Source of the DNA: Rhyzopertha dominica
Lineage: Eukaryota > Arthropoda > Insecta > Coleoptera > Bostrichidae
Reading direction: 5' to 3'
Assembly (NCBI GenBank): GCA_025024175.1
Contig: QCXZ01000041.1
Location: forward strand, 739,786 to 803,785
Length of the DNA: 64,000 nt
Below the pieces are notes generated by a model that saw only the letters and a program-made list of their open reading frames with translations, was not told the DNA's origin and ran no database searches. The translations under genes and the position numbers were made by a program. Of the stretch, positions 11,766 through 22,974 are shown piece by piece (within the stretch, counting starts at the first letter, position 1; each line of letters begins with the position of its first letter).

Positions 11766-11805
11766 GTCTGACGTTTCGATTACACCTGTAATCTTTGTCA
11801 AAGAC
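11766..11805 (-). ncRNA. Hammerhead-ribozyme-like motif in P3 tail (best copy)
   Basis: Minus-strand order over 40 nt: GTCT (stem I), TTGACAA plus one extra A (where a hammerhead has CTGANGA), GATTAC-AGGT-GTAATC (perfect six-pair stem II with a tetraloop), GAA, ACGTC (palindromic stem III plus cleavage triplet GTC), AGAC (partner of GTCT). The two core changes, C3 to T and G8 to A, fall on positions known to pair with each other, so they could be compensatory; the extra A is a real deviation. Hammerheads are known in Penelope-like elements. Activity is not shown. Confidence 0.45.
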
Positions 11806-11983
11806 GAAGAACCTCAAAATTTACCTGACACAAGTACAAACAAAATTTTGAAAGTAAATAAACAAATCACCAAGGATGCGAGACGTCATAGAAACAACGT
11901 GCCAACCTGATAAAAAGGAACCTAAAGATGAAAAAGGAACTACCTACCTACTAGATATACACGAACTACTTGATAAAAGATAA

Positions 11984-12971
11984 CTACAAAATAGCCTTCN
12001 AAATGTCACCTAACTCATAATTTCCACAATCCCTATTAAAATTATTAGTATTCCTACAAATTTCTATAGCTTCTATTATTAGACGTTTGTGATAATATTT
12101 TTCTCTATGTAAAATTTTTGTTTTATCAAAATCAATCATGTATTTAGTCAAATATGAGTGTTCCACTCTATCTGTTGCAACCTAGTAGCACGTACGTGTT
12201 CTTTCAAACGCGCACCTACTTTTCTTTTAGTTTGACCTATGTAACACTTTCCGCAAGAACAAATAATTTTGTAAACACCTTTACTCTCTAAATGTACTTT
12301 ATCTTTAGTAGAACTTAAAATTTTATCTAAATTATTATATGTACTNTCAACAACTAAAATATCATGTTTTCTAAGCATCCTCTTTAATTTTTCCGAAAGG
12401 CCTTGTGCATAAGGCAAACTCAACTTCAATTTACTTTGTCGTGGCTGAGAATTTATTTGATTTGGATGAGCACTTTTATTAAAAACTGACCAAATATTCT
12501 TACTACTATAACCATTTCTCACTAGCGCTGATTTAAGATTATATATTTCTTTTTGTACAGAACTTTCGTCTGATATCCTTTGTGCTCTAACAAATAACGT
12601 CCTAATAAGACTATTCTTTTGAGAAGGAGGGTGGTGAGATGTGGCGTGTAAATATCTGTCTGTGTGTGATGGTTTTCTGTAAACCTTGTGTCTTAACTGT
12701 CCAGTGTTTGTTCTGTAAATTTGGACATCCAAGAAGGGTAAACTACCATTGCTTTCTAACTCCATAGTAAATTTTATGTCGGGATTTTGACTGTTCAAAT
12801 GATTTAGAAACCTACCCAGCTCTTCTATACCGTGGGGCCAAATAACANAAGTGTCATCTACGTACCTATACCAACATTTTGGTTTAAGCTGAAAACTGTT
12901 TATCGCTACATGTTCAAAATTTTCCATAAACAAATTGGCTACTACAGGACTTAGAGGTGAACCCATTGCAT
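11984..12971 (-). pseudogene. Partial Penelope RT/GIY-YIG ORF (P3)
   Basis: The open frame runs from 13002 to 12148, but its first eleven or so residues come from flanking DNA. It contains YVDD (12853-12864), the linker beginning MELESNGS and the GIY-YIG core including YIGQTKR. A 17-bp deletion near 12166 (relative to P1) shifts the frame, so the conserved C-terminus (HSYLTKYMIDF to DIWKAIL) continues separately in 12166-11984. Three N bases fall in coding positions. Truncated upstream of the RT catalytic core, so not functional. Confidence 0.85.
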
Positions 12972-13507
12972 TTGTTAGGTTTCGGAAATATTCAATTTTC
13001 ATTTACTATGAATCGATGCTCTGGAGTAATTTGTTGGTTTTGGAATGAAGATATTATTTTTTTGTTGATTTGAGGAGTGTTATTAATAGATTTTTATAAT
13101 AATGAATAATACGCGAAGTCAAAACTTTTTTTTGTAATTTCAAGATGCAAGTTATCCTTTATTTAACATTAGCTACCAAAAAATTAATTAATTAACATAT
13201 GGTATCTGATTTCTTGGGAATAATAGATTTTAGTGTGATGAAAATTGGGAGGTCGAAAGTTTTTTAATGAATTTGGTTAAATCTCAAATGTAGGCTAATT
13301 TTTCAACTTTTAGTAACTCCATCTTTACACAATCTTGGTACTGTCAAGGCTAGTTTCTTCATTATAAAAGTGATGTTTGCCAGTTTGATTGAAGAATGTC
13401 TCTTGTCGTCGAATAGTATTAAAGATAATCTGAAGTATATCTACAAATTTGAAATAAACGTTTACTAATTTGAGCTGCCGGTAATAAGTCTTCACTTCTG
13501 TTTTTAG

Positions 13508-13616
13508 CCCATGTTCCTAGTTGTTCTTAAAGCAGTGTGGGTTGTCTTTCTGTTGGGGGAAATTTTGACAGCAGCTGTAATAAACCATATCTTAAGAAGT
13601 AGTGCCTTTTGTTCCT
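13508..13616 (+). CDS. Candidate first coding exon with signal peptide
   Basis: A strong acceptor (CTTCACTTCTGTTTTTAG) precedes CCC and an ATG at 13511. The exon ends at a consensus donor (TTCCT then GTAAGTATA). It encodes 35 residues starting MFLVVLKAVWVVFLL, with a hydrophobic run of about 22 residues, so it looks like a signal peptide or signal anchor. The exon ends after the first base of a codon (phase 1), typical of secreted and cell-surface proteins whose signal peptide sits in its own exon. The same frame continues past the donor to a stop at 13706-13708, so an unspliced small ORF is the alternative. No family is recognised and no partner exon is proven. Confidence 0.4.
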
Positions 13617-14130
13617 GTAAGTATACCGTGCGTTCAAAATTCGAGGCTGACTGCCCACTCCAACGCCAACCGCAGGTGAATGATCTGCTTTGCCATCATA
13701 ACGCCTAAATCCAACCCAATTTCGTTGGCGATTGTCTCAGAACGATAAGACGGCAACATCTTAGTACCTGCAGCTCAATTCCCCAACTATCCCGTACGTA
13801 TAGGGTTGCCATAATCCCGCCAGCGTTAATACTGACATATTAAACTCGGTTTCGGCTCCATTCTCAATCGGTTTATCGCGCGTCAACCTCCTGCAAACCG
13901 ACTCTCTTTAATAACGCCACCGTAAACGTGGCAGAATCGAAATTAACTTCGTCCTTCCTGATGTGTGGAGGAGCCGTCCATTTCGGTACAGCAGGTCGAC
14001 AGACGACGCCCGTCGGGATGAAGGAACGCCTGGTCGGATGTAGCAGAGGGGAACCTCCAATTAGTGGTATTAATTAGCAGACACTTGAAATTCTACCGCC
14101 AGGAGCCGCCGCTGCAGCGAAAGTGGGCTT

Positions 14131-14134
<4 letters not shown>

Positions 14135-14175
<41 letters not shown>
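14135..14175. repeat. (TG)n microsatellite
   Basis: About 20 uninterrupted TG units, seen directly. Confidence 0.95.
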
Positions 14176-14178
<3 letters not shown>

Positions 14179-17159
14179 TGGATAATATTAGTGTATGCGG
14201 GTTTTCTTTGGCCGGGCTTTCCACGGAGCTAATTTGCAATTTCATTTTTGCACAAAGCCATTGTTTGCATGGCAAAGCTTGATTCTGTTGTAATTCAAAT
14301 GTAGATTACTGTTTTCTAGCAAAAGGAGCTAACGCAATTGGCATGAATTTGCTATAGCTGAAAGACTAGCTGAATTAAAAGTGTTGGTTGAAGAACCCAT
14401 CTGAGGACTGATATAAAGTCATCAAAAATGCTCTAGTATCAATGGTAAGATTGACTTCACGGATAAATATATCTTGAGTACGATCGAAGGCTTGGATGTT
14501 TCCCAAAAATGTGGTCTAGATTTTCAGGCATCACCTAATCAAGTTATTTTTNAATATGGATCAAAAACTAATTGTAGAGATATGTTGCATGACTCTCAAT
14601 TACATTCAAAGTGTTTAAAAGGCAACAGCAAGCTTATACAGCTTCTTTCGAGGCAGGTGATGAAAAGTTGAAGTCATTTAAAAGGACGAAAACGTTTGAT
14701 AGTGTGTGTCACGAAGTACTGTTGTAACTTATCGTTAACCCCCAAGTCTTTTAGGCGTAATGATGGATTCACCAACAACGTTGCTGACGTCCTCCAGAAG
14801 CAGGGACCCGTGTATCCTTTAGAATTTGACAAGACCCAGCTATATCTGTAGGCAATTCTCCTAACTTATGGATACCAGCATATTGTTTGTAGCTTCCTCA
14901 CCGTGAATGCTTGAAAAAGAATCTCGAATATTCCAAATTTGAGCGCTACGAAGTACTTTCGATAAGTTTCTAGACAATCTTTGACCACAAACGATCTGAT
15001 TTAGGTTTCTTTGTTTTTATATCTGGCAACGTAATCAACACTTTATCTCCCAAATCCTAAATATCTTCTAGTCTAGTATAGAGTAGCATAATTCAAGTAA
15101 TTGTCATACTGGCCGTATTGAGGGCATCCACCACAGGTTTTTGATATTCCTTAAATATAAGTTGTTGCAAAATGGTATTATTTTTAATGATGTATCTTAT
15201 TTTCCTCCAATGTTTTAAGGTCTGGACTTTGCTGTACAGGCTTGATTTGAATAATGACACTTGAGTCCTTACAAATATTTTTAACGGTCTACTCTGGTAT
15301 TTTTTATGGACTATTTTTGTTCATTTTGCGTACCATTTCAGAAAATGTAATAACATATACTAATACTGTAAGGATTTATAACGCCATGCCCACTATCATG
15401 TTAAAAGCGAATTACCAGATGGTTGGAGTTGATAGCTGTCGACGTCACGGGCAACGTGGCCCGATTTGCGTGTAATCCAAGTCCTGGTTGGGGCACGTCG
15501 CCAACGTCGGTTTTAATTGTTCCATCCACTCCTGGCCCCGCTCACCCTCGCTTTCCTGGCCGGCAAACGCGACAAACTAGTTGACCGGAAATCATGCCGT
15601 TCTTTGTTTGGCACGCGAGCTAAAACTTTGATCAAATGTACCCTGTATTTAATTCTAACTAGATCCGTTACCGCCCGTCCGTTTGCTTTGGTTTGGGAAT
15701 AATTGTCCAGATTATTTTACGGGATATCATAAGTGGCTGAAGAAAATGAGGGGGCTGTAATGACAGGGCGCACGTGAATGGTGAACGGAAAAATTGTTCT
15801 GCTTAACTTCAGTATATTTTATAGTGGACATGAAATTTTTTTAAACGTTCCATAAGTCAGTATTAATTTTAAAATATTTTTTTCCATAGTTTACTTATTC
15901 AGAACTGAATTCTAGCGAGAAAGGTTTGTGGTTAAATGACTGTATTAACCGAAAATACTGTTGTAATAATATTTTATCCATAATCACTTTGTAATTGAAC
16001 TTAAGAACCGTATAAAGTACTCCTTTACTAGTAAATTAATGAAATGACTTTATTCCACTGGTGAAATAAAGAAAAATACAATTTAATTTATTGATTATTA
16101 ACATTAACATTCATATTTATACACATTTCGTTATTTCTTTTATCAAATTTTATTTTTTGCCATTAACATTAAGTTTGTAGCTGTCAATGGTTTCAGAACG
16201 CATGCCTTTTGAAGTTCTTGTTAATTGTTCTTCATAAATTTGTTGCTAACTGCCACTATTTTTATGTTATTAATAATTTGGACATCGTCTTTAGCCCTCT
16301 TATTTTGATCTTTGTCGCCATGACAATAAAACGGTCTGAGAGCAGACCACAATTAATAAATTTGCCTCCACGTTCAGAGCAGCGGTAAAAATCCCCCTTA
16401 AATCAATATCTAATTTAAAAGTGTAAGCAAAGCGCAAATAAATCAGGGCAATAATTAAAAAATGATTACAAATTGCAAATTACCCATAATTTTAAGGGGC
16501 TTAGCGTAAGACAGGCGTAAAAAAATTAGCAGAAAAAACCGCCGCATATTGATGAAGGCGCTCGGTATTTTTATTTAGTCGCTGGAGTGCGAGCTTTTTC
16601 TCCGAATCTCGCGGAAAATCGACGAAACTCTTTCACAAAGAGTGGTATAATTAACTATTGAATAAATTAACTCAGCCGGTATCAGATTCGCCACGCCAGT
16701 AGGATTATATCGATTGAGCAGTTCATTAGCTAGTCCCTTAATTAAGACTAACAAAAAAGGAAGCCTTCCTTTTAGATTTAATGATCTTCCTCGGACGCAA
16801 TAACCGTTTTACACCAAACACACGGACGGACTTTAAACGTAATTAACGAATTCGCCGCCGCCTTTCACGTTTGCTGCGCATTGCCGATTGAAAAAGGCAT
16901 AAGTTCTACCAATTAGAAAGAGTAAGGGACGGCCAGAGAAAGCACTTACTTGATGTAATAGGATTATAATAATATAATAAAGACGTTACATATCAAGATC
17001 TTACTAGTTGATATCAATTTTGACTGGAATTTGGCAATTATCTTTCAACTAAAATTTATCACTCAACACTAATCAATATTTAAAAACATGTGATTGTCTA
17101 AACACCATTTAAAAAGATAGTTAAAGTCATCTTACAAAACTAAACAGTTATTTTAATAT

Positions 17160-17540
17160 GGCACTACTCTATAGATTTTCAAGTTATCAGCAAGCAAGCT
17201 GTAAGAGCTACTAAAATTTAAACCTGCATCATTTATAAAGATCATTAAAAGCAACGGTCCCAGGTTAGACTCGTGAAAAACACCTGAAGTAACACTTCAG
17301 CCGAAAGAATGACCACCTATTCTTTACTTGCTGATATCTGTGGCAAAGACAACTCCCAAGCCATCTTAATATGACTCCTGAAATGCCATAAGCGGTAAGT
17401 TTTTGTAACAAGATAGGATGACTATGGTTCACTTTATCAAATGTTTTACTCAAATATAAATAAAAAGAGGCTATTCCTCGTATTGATTTAATAAAAGGGT
17501 TGGTCAAAGGGCACCATGCTGGAATCGGTCTGTATCTCTT
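17160..17540 (-). pseudogene. Non-LTR retrotransposon RT fragment (N1)
   Basis: The minus strand encodes a decayed reverse-transcriptase core of CR1/jockey type: YLYLSKTFDKVNHSHPILL (the usual DLSKAFD block), LTAYGISGVILRW, then SGVFHESNLGPLLLMIFIND and SLLADNLKIY. The catalytic YADD appears as LADN (17183-17194), losing one metal-binding aspartate. Frameshifts separate the blocks. No ends are visible; an old fragment. Confidence 0.8.
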
Positions 17541-19560
17541 TCATGGAAATATGTAGATATCTAACATTTCATAAGTGTTTTTACACTTTTAAAATAAGCA
17601 TTAAAATTGTTGCAAGCCACATTTATGTTGCGTATTAACATGTTGTCACTGTTCATTGAATATAGGAAGTTAACAGACTTTGACCTTTTGGAAACAAGAT
17701 GTCGAAAGGTTTTAAGATTATCTTTATCTTCATTATAATAGAGATTATGATGTATTTATAATATATCATGGCAGGAAAAAAGTATTTTCCCTCAAATTTT
17801 GTATAACCACAAATAAGCCCAGAGAAATTTATAATGTTTCCCCGTTATATAGACAATTAAGTCTCTGGTAAAGCAAAAAGGATTCGTAGTTTGCTGAGAA
17901 ATTTTCAAAGGAATGTTTAAAAATGGCATATTTTTTCTGTCTGTTGTAACAACTGGTAGACAAAAATGAAATTATTTCCAATAGGAACTCATCAAATTGC
18001 AAAAAATGCAATATGGGGTCCGGCAAAAAACAAAGTTCCAATTTTTAGTCTCTCATGACCTGTAAGTTTGAGCGACGAAAAAAAATTGCCTTTAAAAATC
18101 AAGCCTTCTGTCCATCAGAACTTCTTTATACACGCGCAAGTCCCCCCCCCCCTTTCTCCCCTCCTACGCAGTTGAGTGTGTCGGTTGGAAATTTTACACA
18201 GGAAAATTGGAATAATTCCCAAATTGATGAATGCGAAGAAGCACGCTTAAATTGACAAACAGAATGGATGGCACAATTAAACAGCTAATCGAATGATTGA
18301 TGTAAAAGAGATAATGAATTGGGAAATGCCGTAATAGGGTTTGTGGAATACACAAAGACCTGGAAAGGCAACAGAATTGGTTTGCTCAACCTGAAATTAA
18401 ATTGTTCGCATGCGGCGGGCATCGTTCTGGTCTGAAACAGGGGGAGCTAGAAACTGCCTGTTGCACTGACAAAATTTTTGCAGGTGAAACTTACGGATAT
18501 TTATTTATCAGCTATGCCTTAATGATGTCGTTAATAAATTGAAAACATAACCCGAAAGAGTATTATTAAAATATTTTTTATGTACAACCACCAAAAATAA
18601 GGACAGGGAAGTCTTCCTTTTTTGGACGTATTGGTGTCAAGAAGGAGCAACAACGCAATCGAGTTTAAATGTGCAAAAAAAATACAAGTACAATGAGATT
18701 TATAATCAGTGAATCGCAACATCAACATAAACTTTCTGCCTTGAACTTCCTAGTTAATAGATTTGTTCATTTTACATTACCCCAAGACCAGGCGTTTCCT
18801 AGGATTTAGATGCGAGGTTTGATAGGTCAAGTATCGCCCAACATATTAGAGACATATCTCACCCCATAGCTTGTAAAAACTTAAAACTAATTGAACAAAT
18901 AAAAAAACCTAAACGTCTCGTTTATTACCTAAAGCGAAATGGTTGTGAGGGTTATTGCGGAATTTTAAGACTGCAAACACGGCTTTAATTAATAAACCTT
19001 TCATTGGATCATTTTTACAAGTTATTTACCTGGAATCCCCTTAATTAGCAAATTCTCATGCACTTCAACTTTTAATTAAAAAGTTTCCATTTTTAAGAAA
19101 TTCAATCTTCGCCTTAATAAAAAGTCAAATAAAAATGTCCGGTCGAGTGGGGCATTCTTAATTTACACCACCCCAATGAGCTTTCGCGGAACAATCGTGT
19201 GTACCAGAAAATAGTTTCTATTTGCCGGTTAAAATTTAATTTGTAGAAGGGAGGGAATTGAACGGAAAGAGGAAAACTTTACGGAATAACTTGTTAAGCA
19301 TAATTAACTCTTTCTCTTAATTAACACAACAGTGACGCATTCTTAACAAGCCCCGGTCTCGGATTCGCAGATAGAGAAGGAGACAGGAAGGGCGGGGGGG
19401 AGCCAGCGCCGACAATGCCACCTCGATCCACTTCTTTGTCTGAGACGTCACACAATCTGCCTGGCACTCCAGCTTCCACAAATTAAAGTGAAAGGATTAC
19501 ATTAGGTAATTATTGACAAGTGACAACGGAGTTCCGGGAAATTTTAAACAAAGAGTTTTA
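17541..19560. other. No gene seen
   Basis: AT-rich sequence with a short C-run at about 18140 and short hydrophobic ORFs without family similarity or splice context. Confidence 0.5.
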
Positions 19561-19561
19561 A

Positions 19562-20655
19562 TAGAAATTATTTTTCCCTCAAAATCGGCATTTTGAGCTC
19601 CAGATTCCAAAAATGCAGTCAGAAATGAGCTAGGACGTCCAGAAATTAATTTTTCGCAAATAGACCCTTCTACTCTAGACCACTTTTCAGAGAAACCGTT
19701 GCAGCTAGAGACCAACTGACACCACTCCCAAATGCAGCAGGTCCACATTAGTAAATGAATATAAAATTAGCGTAATCGGAGACCATCAAGTTTCAAGGTG
19801 AAAAAACAACAAAGGGGTAAGCCTTTGCTCTTTTTCAATTTTCTGTGGAAAATATTTTTCGCTCAAAATCGGCACAGTGTTGCATTTTGAGCTCCAGATT
19901 CCAAAAATGCAGTCAGAAATGAGCTAGGACGTCCAGAAATTAATTTTTCGCAAATAGACCCTTCTACTCTAGGCCACTTTTCAGAGAAACCGTTGCAGCT
20001 AGAGACCAACTGACACCACTCCCAAATGCAGCAGGTCCACATTAGTAAATGAACATAAAATTAGCGTTTTCGGAGACCATCAAGTTTCAAGGTGAAAAAA
20101 CAACAAAGGGGTAAGCCTATGCTCCTTTTCAATTTTCTGTGGAAATTATTTTTCGCTCAAAATCGGCACAGTGTTGCATTTTGAGCTCCAGATTCCAAAA
20201 ATGCAGTCAGAAATGAGCTAGGACGTCCAGAAATTAATTTTTCACAAATAGACCCTTCTACTCTAAGCCACTTTTCAGAGGAACCGTTGCAGCTAGATAC
20301 CAACTGACACCACTCCCAAATGCAGCAGGTCCACATTAGTAAATGAACATAAAATTAGCGTAATCGGAGACCATCAAGTTTCAAGGTGAAAAAACAACAA
20401 AGGGGTAAGCCTTTGCTCTTTTTCAATTTTCTGTGGAAAATATTTTTCGCTCAAAATGGGCACAGTGTTGCATTTTGAGCTCCAGATTCCAAAAATGCAG
20501 TCAGAAATGAGCTAGGACGTCCAGAAATTAATTTTTCGCAAATAGACCCTTCTACTCTAGGCCACTTTTCAGAGGAACCGTTGCAGCTAGAGACCAACTG
20601 ACACCACTCCCAAATGCAGCAAGTCCACATTGGTAAATGAACATAAAATTAGCGC
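19562..20655. repeat. Tandem satellite-like array, 294-bp period
   Basis: About 3.7 units. The anchor GAGCTAGGACGTCC recurs at 19627, 19921, 20215 and 20509, exactly 294 bp apart each time, with only a few substitutions between units. The first unit lacks the CACAGTGTTG segment that the others carry, and the last is cut off at ATAAAATTAGCG, where the R repeat begins. One unit contains an 83-codon ORF that is not conserved in the others. Confidence 0.95.
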
Positions 20656-20809
20656 AACACATTAAAATACTCTTTAACACTAAAAAATTACACCAAACGC
20701 TGAACTTCCTTACGCACTTTATGACAACTAAGTAGGTTGGTTTGGATCCGGGATCTTGACGTATCGCAGCAAAATGGCAGACATCTACATCACACTAATA
20801 TAGCGTATT
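20656..20809 (-). repeat. Repeat family R, copy a, fused to the satellite
   Basis: Read on the minus strand it starts AATACGCTATATTAGTG and ends near TTAAAGAGTATTTTAATG. It matches the outer part of R-b (39227 onward) and R-c (40977 downward). It abuts the last satellite unit without spacer. Confidence 0.8.
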
Positions 20810-22974
20810 CTGAGTAGTAAAAATTTTTGTTTACAAATGAATAAACGTATCTATGGGAACTACAAAAATTGTAGATGTAAGGAGATCATGGTACCTTGCT
20901 GTATGTTTATGTACTGTTACGGTACACACGGTACATCCCTTTGTTTTGAATGAATGAAAATTTTCTATTCGTGAAAAAAATATTTTTTTAATGGAAAGTT
21001 GTTACAGCACTTATTTGGTATGTTGCACAAAAAGCGAGTAGAACGTGTCAACTTTTACTAACGCTGCAAACAGGAATGCCTTCGTTGGCCGTTCCAAAGG
21101 GTGGATACCATTTCGGAAAAATTAATTATCACCGGTTAAAGCAGAAGCTGAAGGCGGTCGAATCGCAAATACAAAGGGGTCTAATCCAGAACAGGTTGAT
21201 TAAAAAGTATTCAAAGTATTTAAATTAATATCTATGAGATTGCGAATGAAACCGGGGGTTATACACAGACGGGGGAAGCAATTTAGACGGCGAGTAGCAT
21301 TTCATGAAAATTAATATGGAGAAACGAAACAAAGAAGGGCAAAAGGCACAAATTACTCCGAAAACAACAACGATTAAATAATTAATTAAATTCTTCGAGT
21401 TTGTATAAATTTTTAATTTACGGCACCTCGCCGCCCGGCGAGATTGAGTTTCCTCCGTCTTAACTAATAACGGCCGCAAAACGCAACGCAAAAGTACTAT
21501 AAAACGTGAATTCATGATTGTGTATTTTACAATTGGGGGTCGGTATGCCGAGAATTGCCCGTGGAATTGGCTTTTCTAATTCAACCCGTCCAATAAAGGG
21601 TTGCGATATTGTCCCCCGGTCCCTTCACCCTCTCTGCCCGACGCCAACTGCTTATTGCTTGTTTTACGATATTTAATCTTGGTTTACACGAAACGAAACT
21701 CATCGGAACGCTTTAATTAAGAATTACCCTTAAAGTATTCCGATATTGTATACGCAAAATTAACTAGAAATTTTAATAAGGCCTCCTTTTATGATCACTA
21801 TTTACAACCTTATAAACGTCTTTATTGTCCCTGGTATTAGCAAGCTTGTCCTCCACACCCCTCCAGGCACATAAAGACCAAGTAAGAAAGAACGTCAAGT
21901 TTCGAACCTGCAAACAACAAATACCTCCTTAAGGCCTTAGCTACCTTCAAAATAGTTTTGGTCATAGAAGTTAACGAACATCATTTTAGAGAGTTCATCT
22001 TTTTAAAACTAAATTATAATACCACCAGTCACCAGTGACTGTAAAATCCCCGCAGGCACGGAGTACACACATAGACATAATATGGCGGGGAAAGTGGTCC
22101 ATCTAGCTCTTACAAAGACATACAAACTGATTACAAGCGAATACACTTCGACATCAATCTTGAACAAATAAGAGACAGATAAAGAGGTGACATATAATAG
22201 ATCTGTTATGGTCTTCCAAATCACATGCCCATAGATATCTCTGTAGCAAATGATCGCAACGTTCAAACTAAATATAAGGAGAAAATAACTAAATACACCG
22301 ATCTTGGTTGCTTGCCTTTACAAAAGTAAAAGAGGCTTTTACCACTGGACCATGCCACAGTATTTGAGGGCAAATTTTAAATTCCAAATCAATTGGCTTA
22401 ATTTTTTAAATTGCAATGATAAAGACTACATTTTGTTTATACGTATCATATATAACTTCTTTATTTCAGTTCCTAAATAATAAAATAACATGATAATTTA
22501 TAAACATATTATTATTTGCTTGCCCAAAAACTTTCATTAAAAAATTGTCCTTCTTAAGGAAAAAATGTCAAATAACAATAGACAGATACAATCGTGNACT
22601 TTAAAAATGAAGTGATCTAGGAGGAACAATATTGTGAGTTGACGTTATCGCCAGGCTAATAGTTAAATTACCGGAAATAAATTATCCCTTGTACACAACT
22701 CTCCTAGATCGATTCATTTTGANCAAATAGCTCTAAGGTTTGTTAAAAAATAAAACAAAATTAAATTCATAAAATCAAGNTTATATTGTTTATTCGNTCC
22801 TACTTGTAGAGATAAATTTTTAATGCGAAAAATCACTAGACACAGAACAAACAAATGCTCATTTTCTACTTATTATTGTCAGGAACAAATTATAACTCAT
22901 AATTGGTTATATTCTTATGAAAATCATTAATACATTCCACAGTACTGTTAATATCATTCGACTACGGTCGACTT
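20810..22974. other. No gene seen
   Basis: AT-rich with several short ORFs lacking similarity. N bases at 22597, 22723, 22780 and 22797 flag assembly uncertainty. Confidence 0.5.
22604..22720. mobile_element. Small inverted-repeat (MITE-like) element
   Basis: Arms of 20 bp at 22604-22623 (ending GATCTAGGAG) and 22701-22720 (starting CTCCTAGATC) match at 18 of 20 positions as an inverted repeat around about 77 bp of noncoding DNA. No target duplication is assigned. Confidence 0.4.

Larger units (their letters stand above)
11707..12971 (-). mobile_element. Penelope-like retroelement, copy P3 (5' truncated)
   Basis: Minus-strand copy that begins inside the RT domain: homology ends at ACCCATTGCA (about 12970), right at the MGSPLSP block. 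It keeps the linker, GIY-YIG domain and the complete 3' tail ending at AAGATAAT. The GIY-YIG signature is intact (GVYKI, CSCGKCYIGQTKR). Very similar to P1, P5 and P6, which suggests recent spread. Confidence 0.9.
12972..17159. other. Mostly noncoding; candidate exon and microsatellite within
   Basis: No full gene is seen. CpG-richer, apparently non-repetitive DNA lies at 13680-14110 and 15480-15700. The candidate signal-peptide exon and the TG repeat are listed separately. Confidence 0.5.

Noticed and set aside
15254..15475. Hydrophobic 73-codon ORF
   Set aside because: Hydrophobicity comes from T-rich sequence; no signal, family or splice support.
19497..19748. 83-codon ORF within the first satellite unit
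   Set aside because: It is not kept open in the other tandem units and shows no domain; a chance ORF in satellite DNA.
19562..20655. CRISPR-like regular repeats
   Set aside because: Units are 294 bp with no unique spacers, and the genome is eukaryotic.
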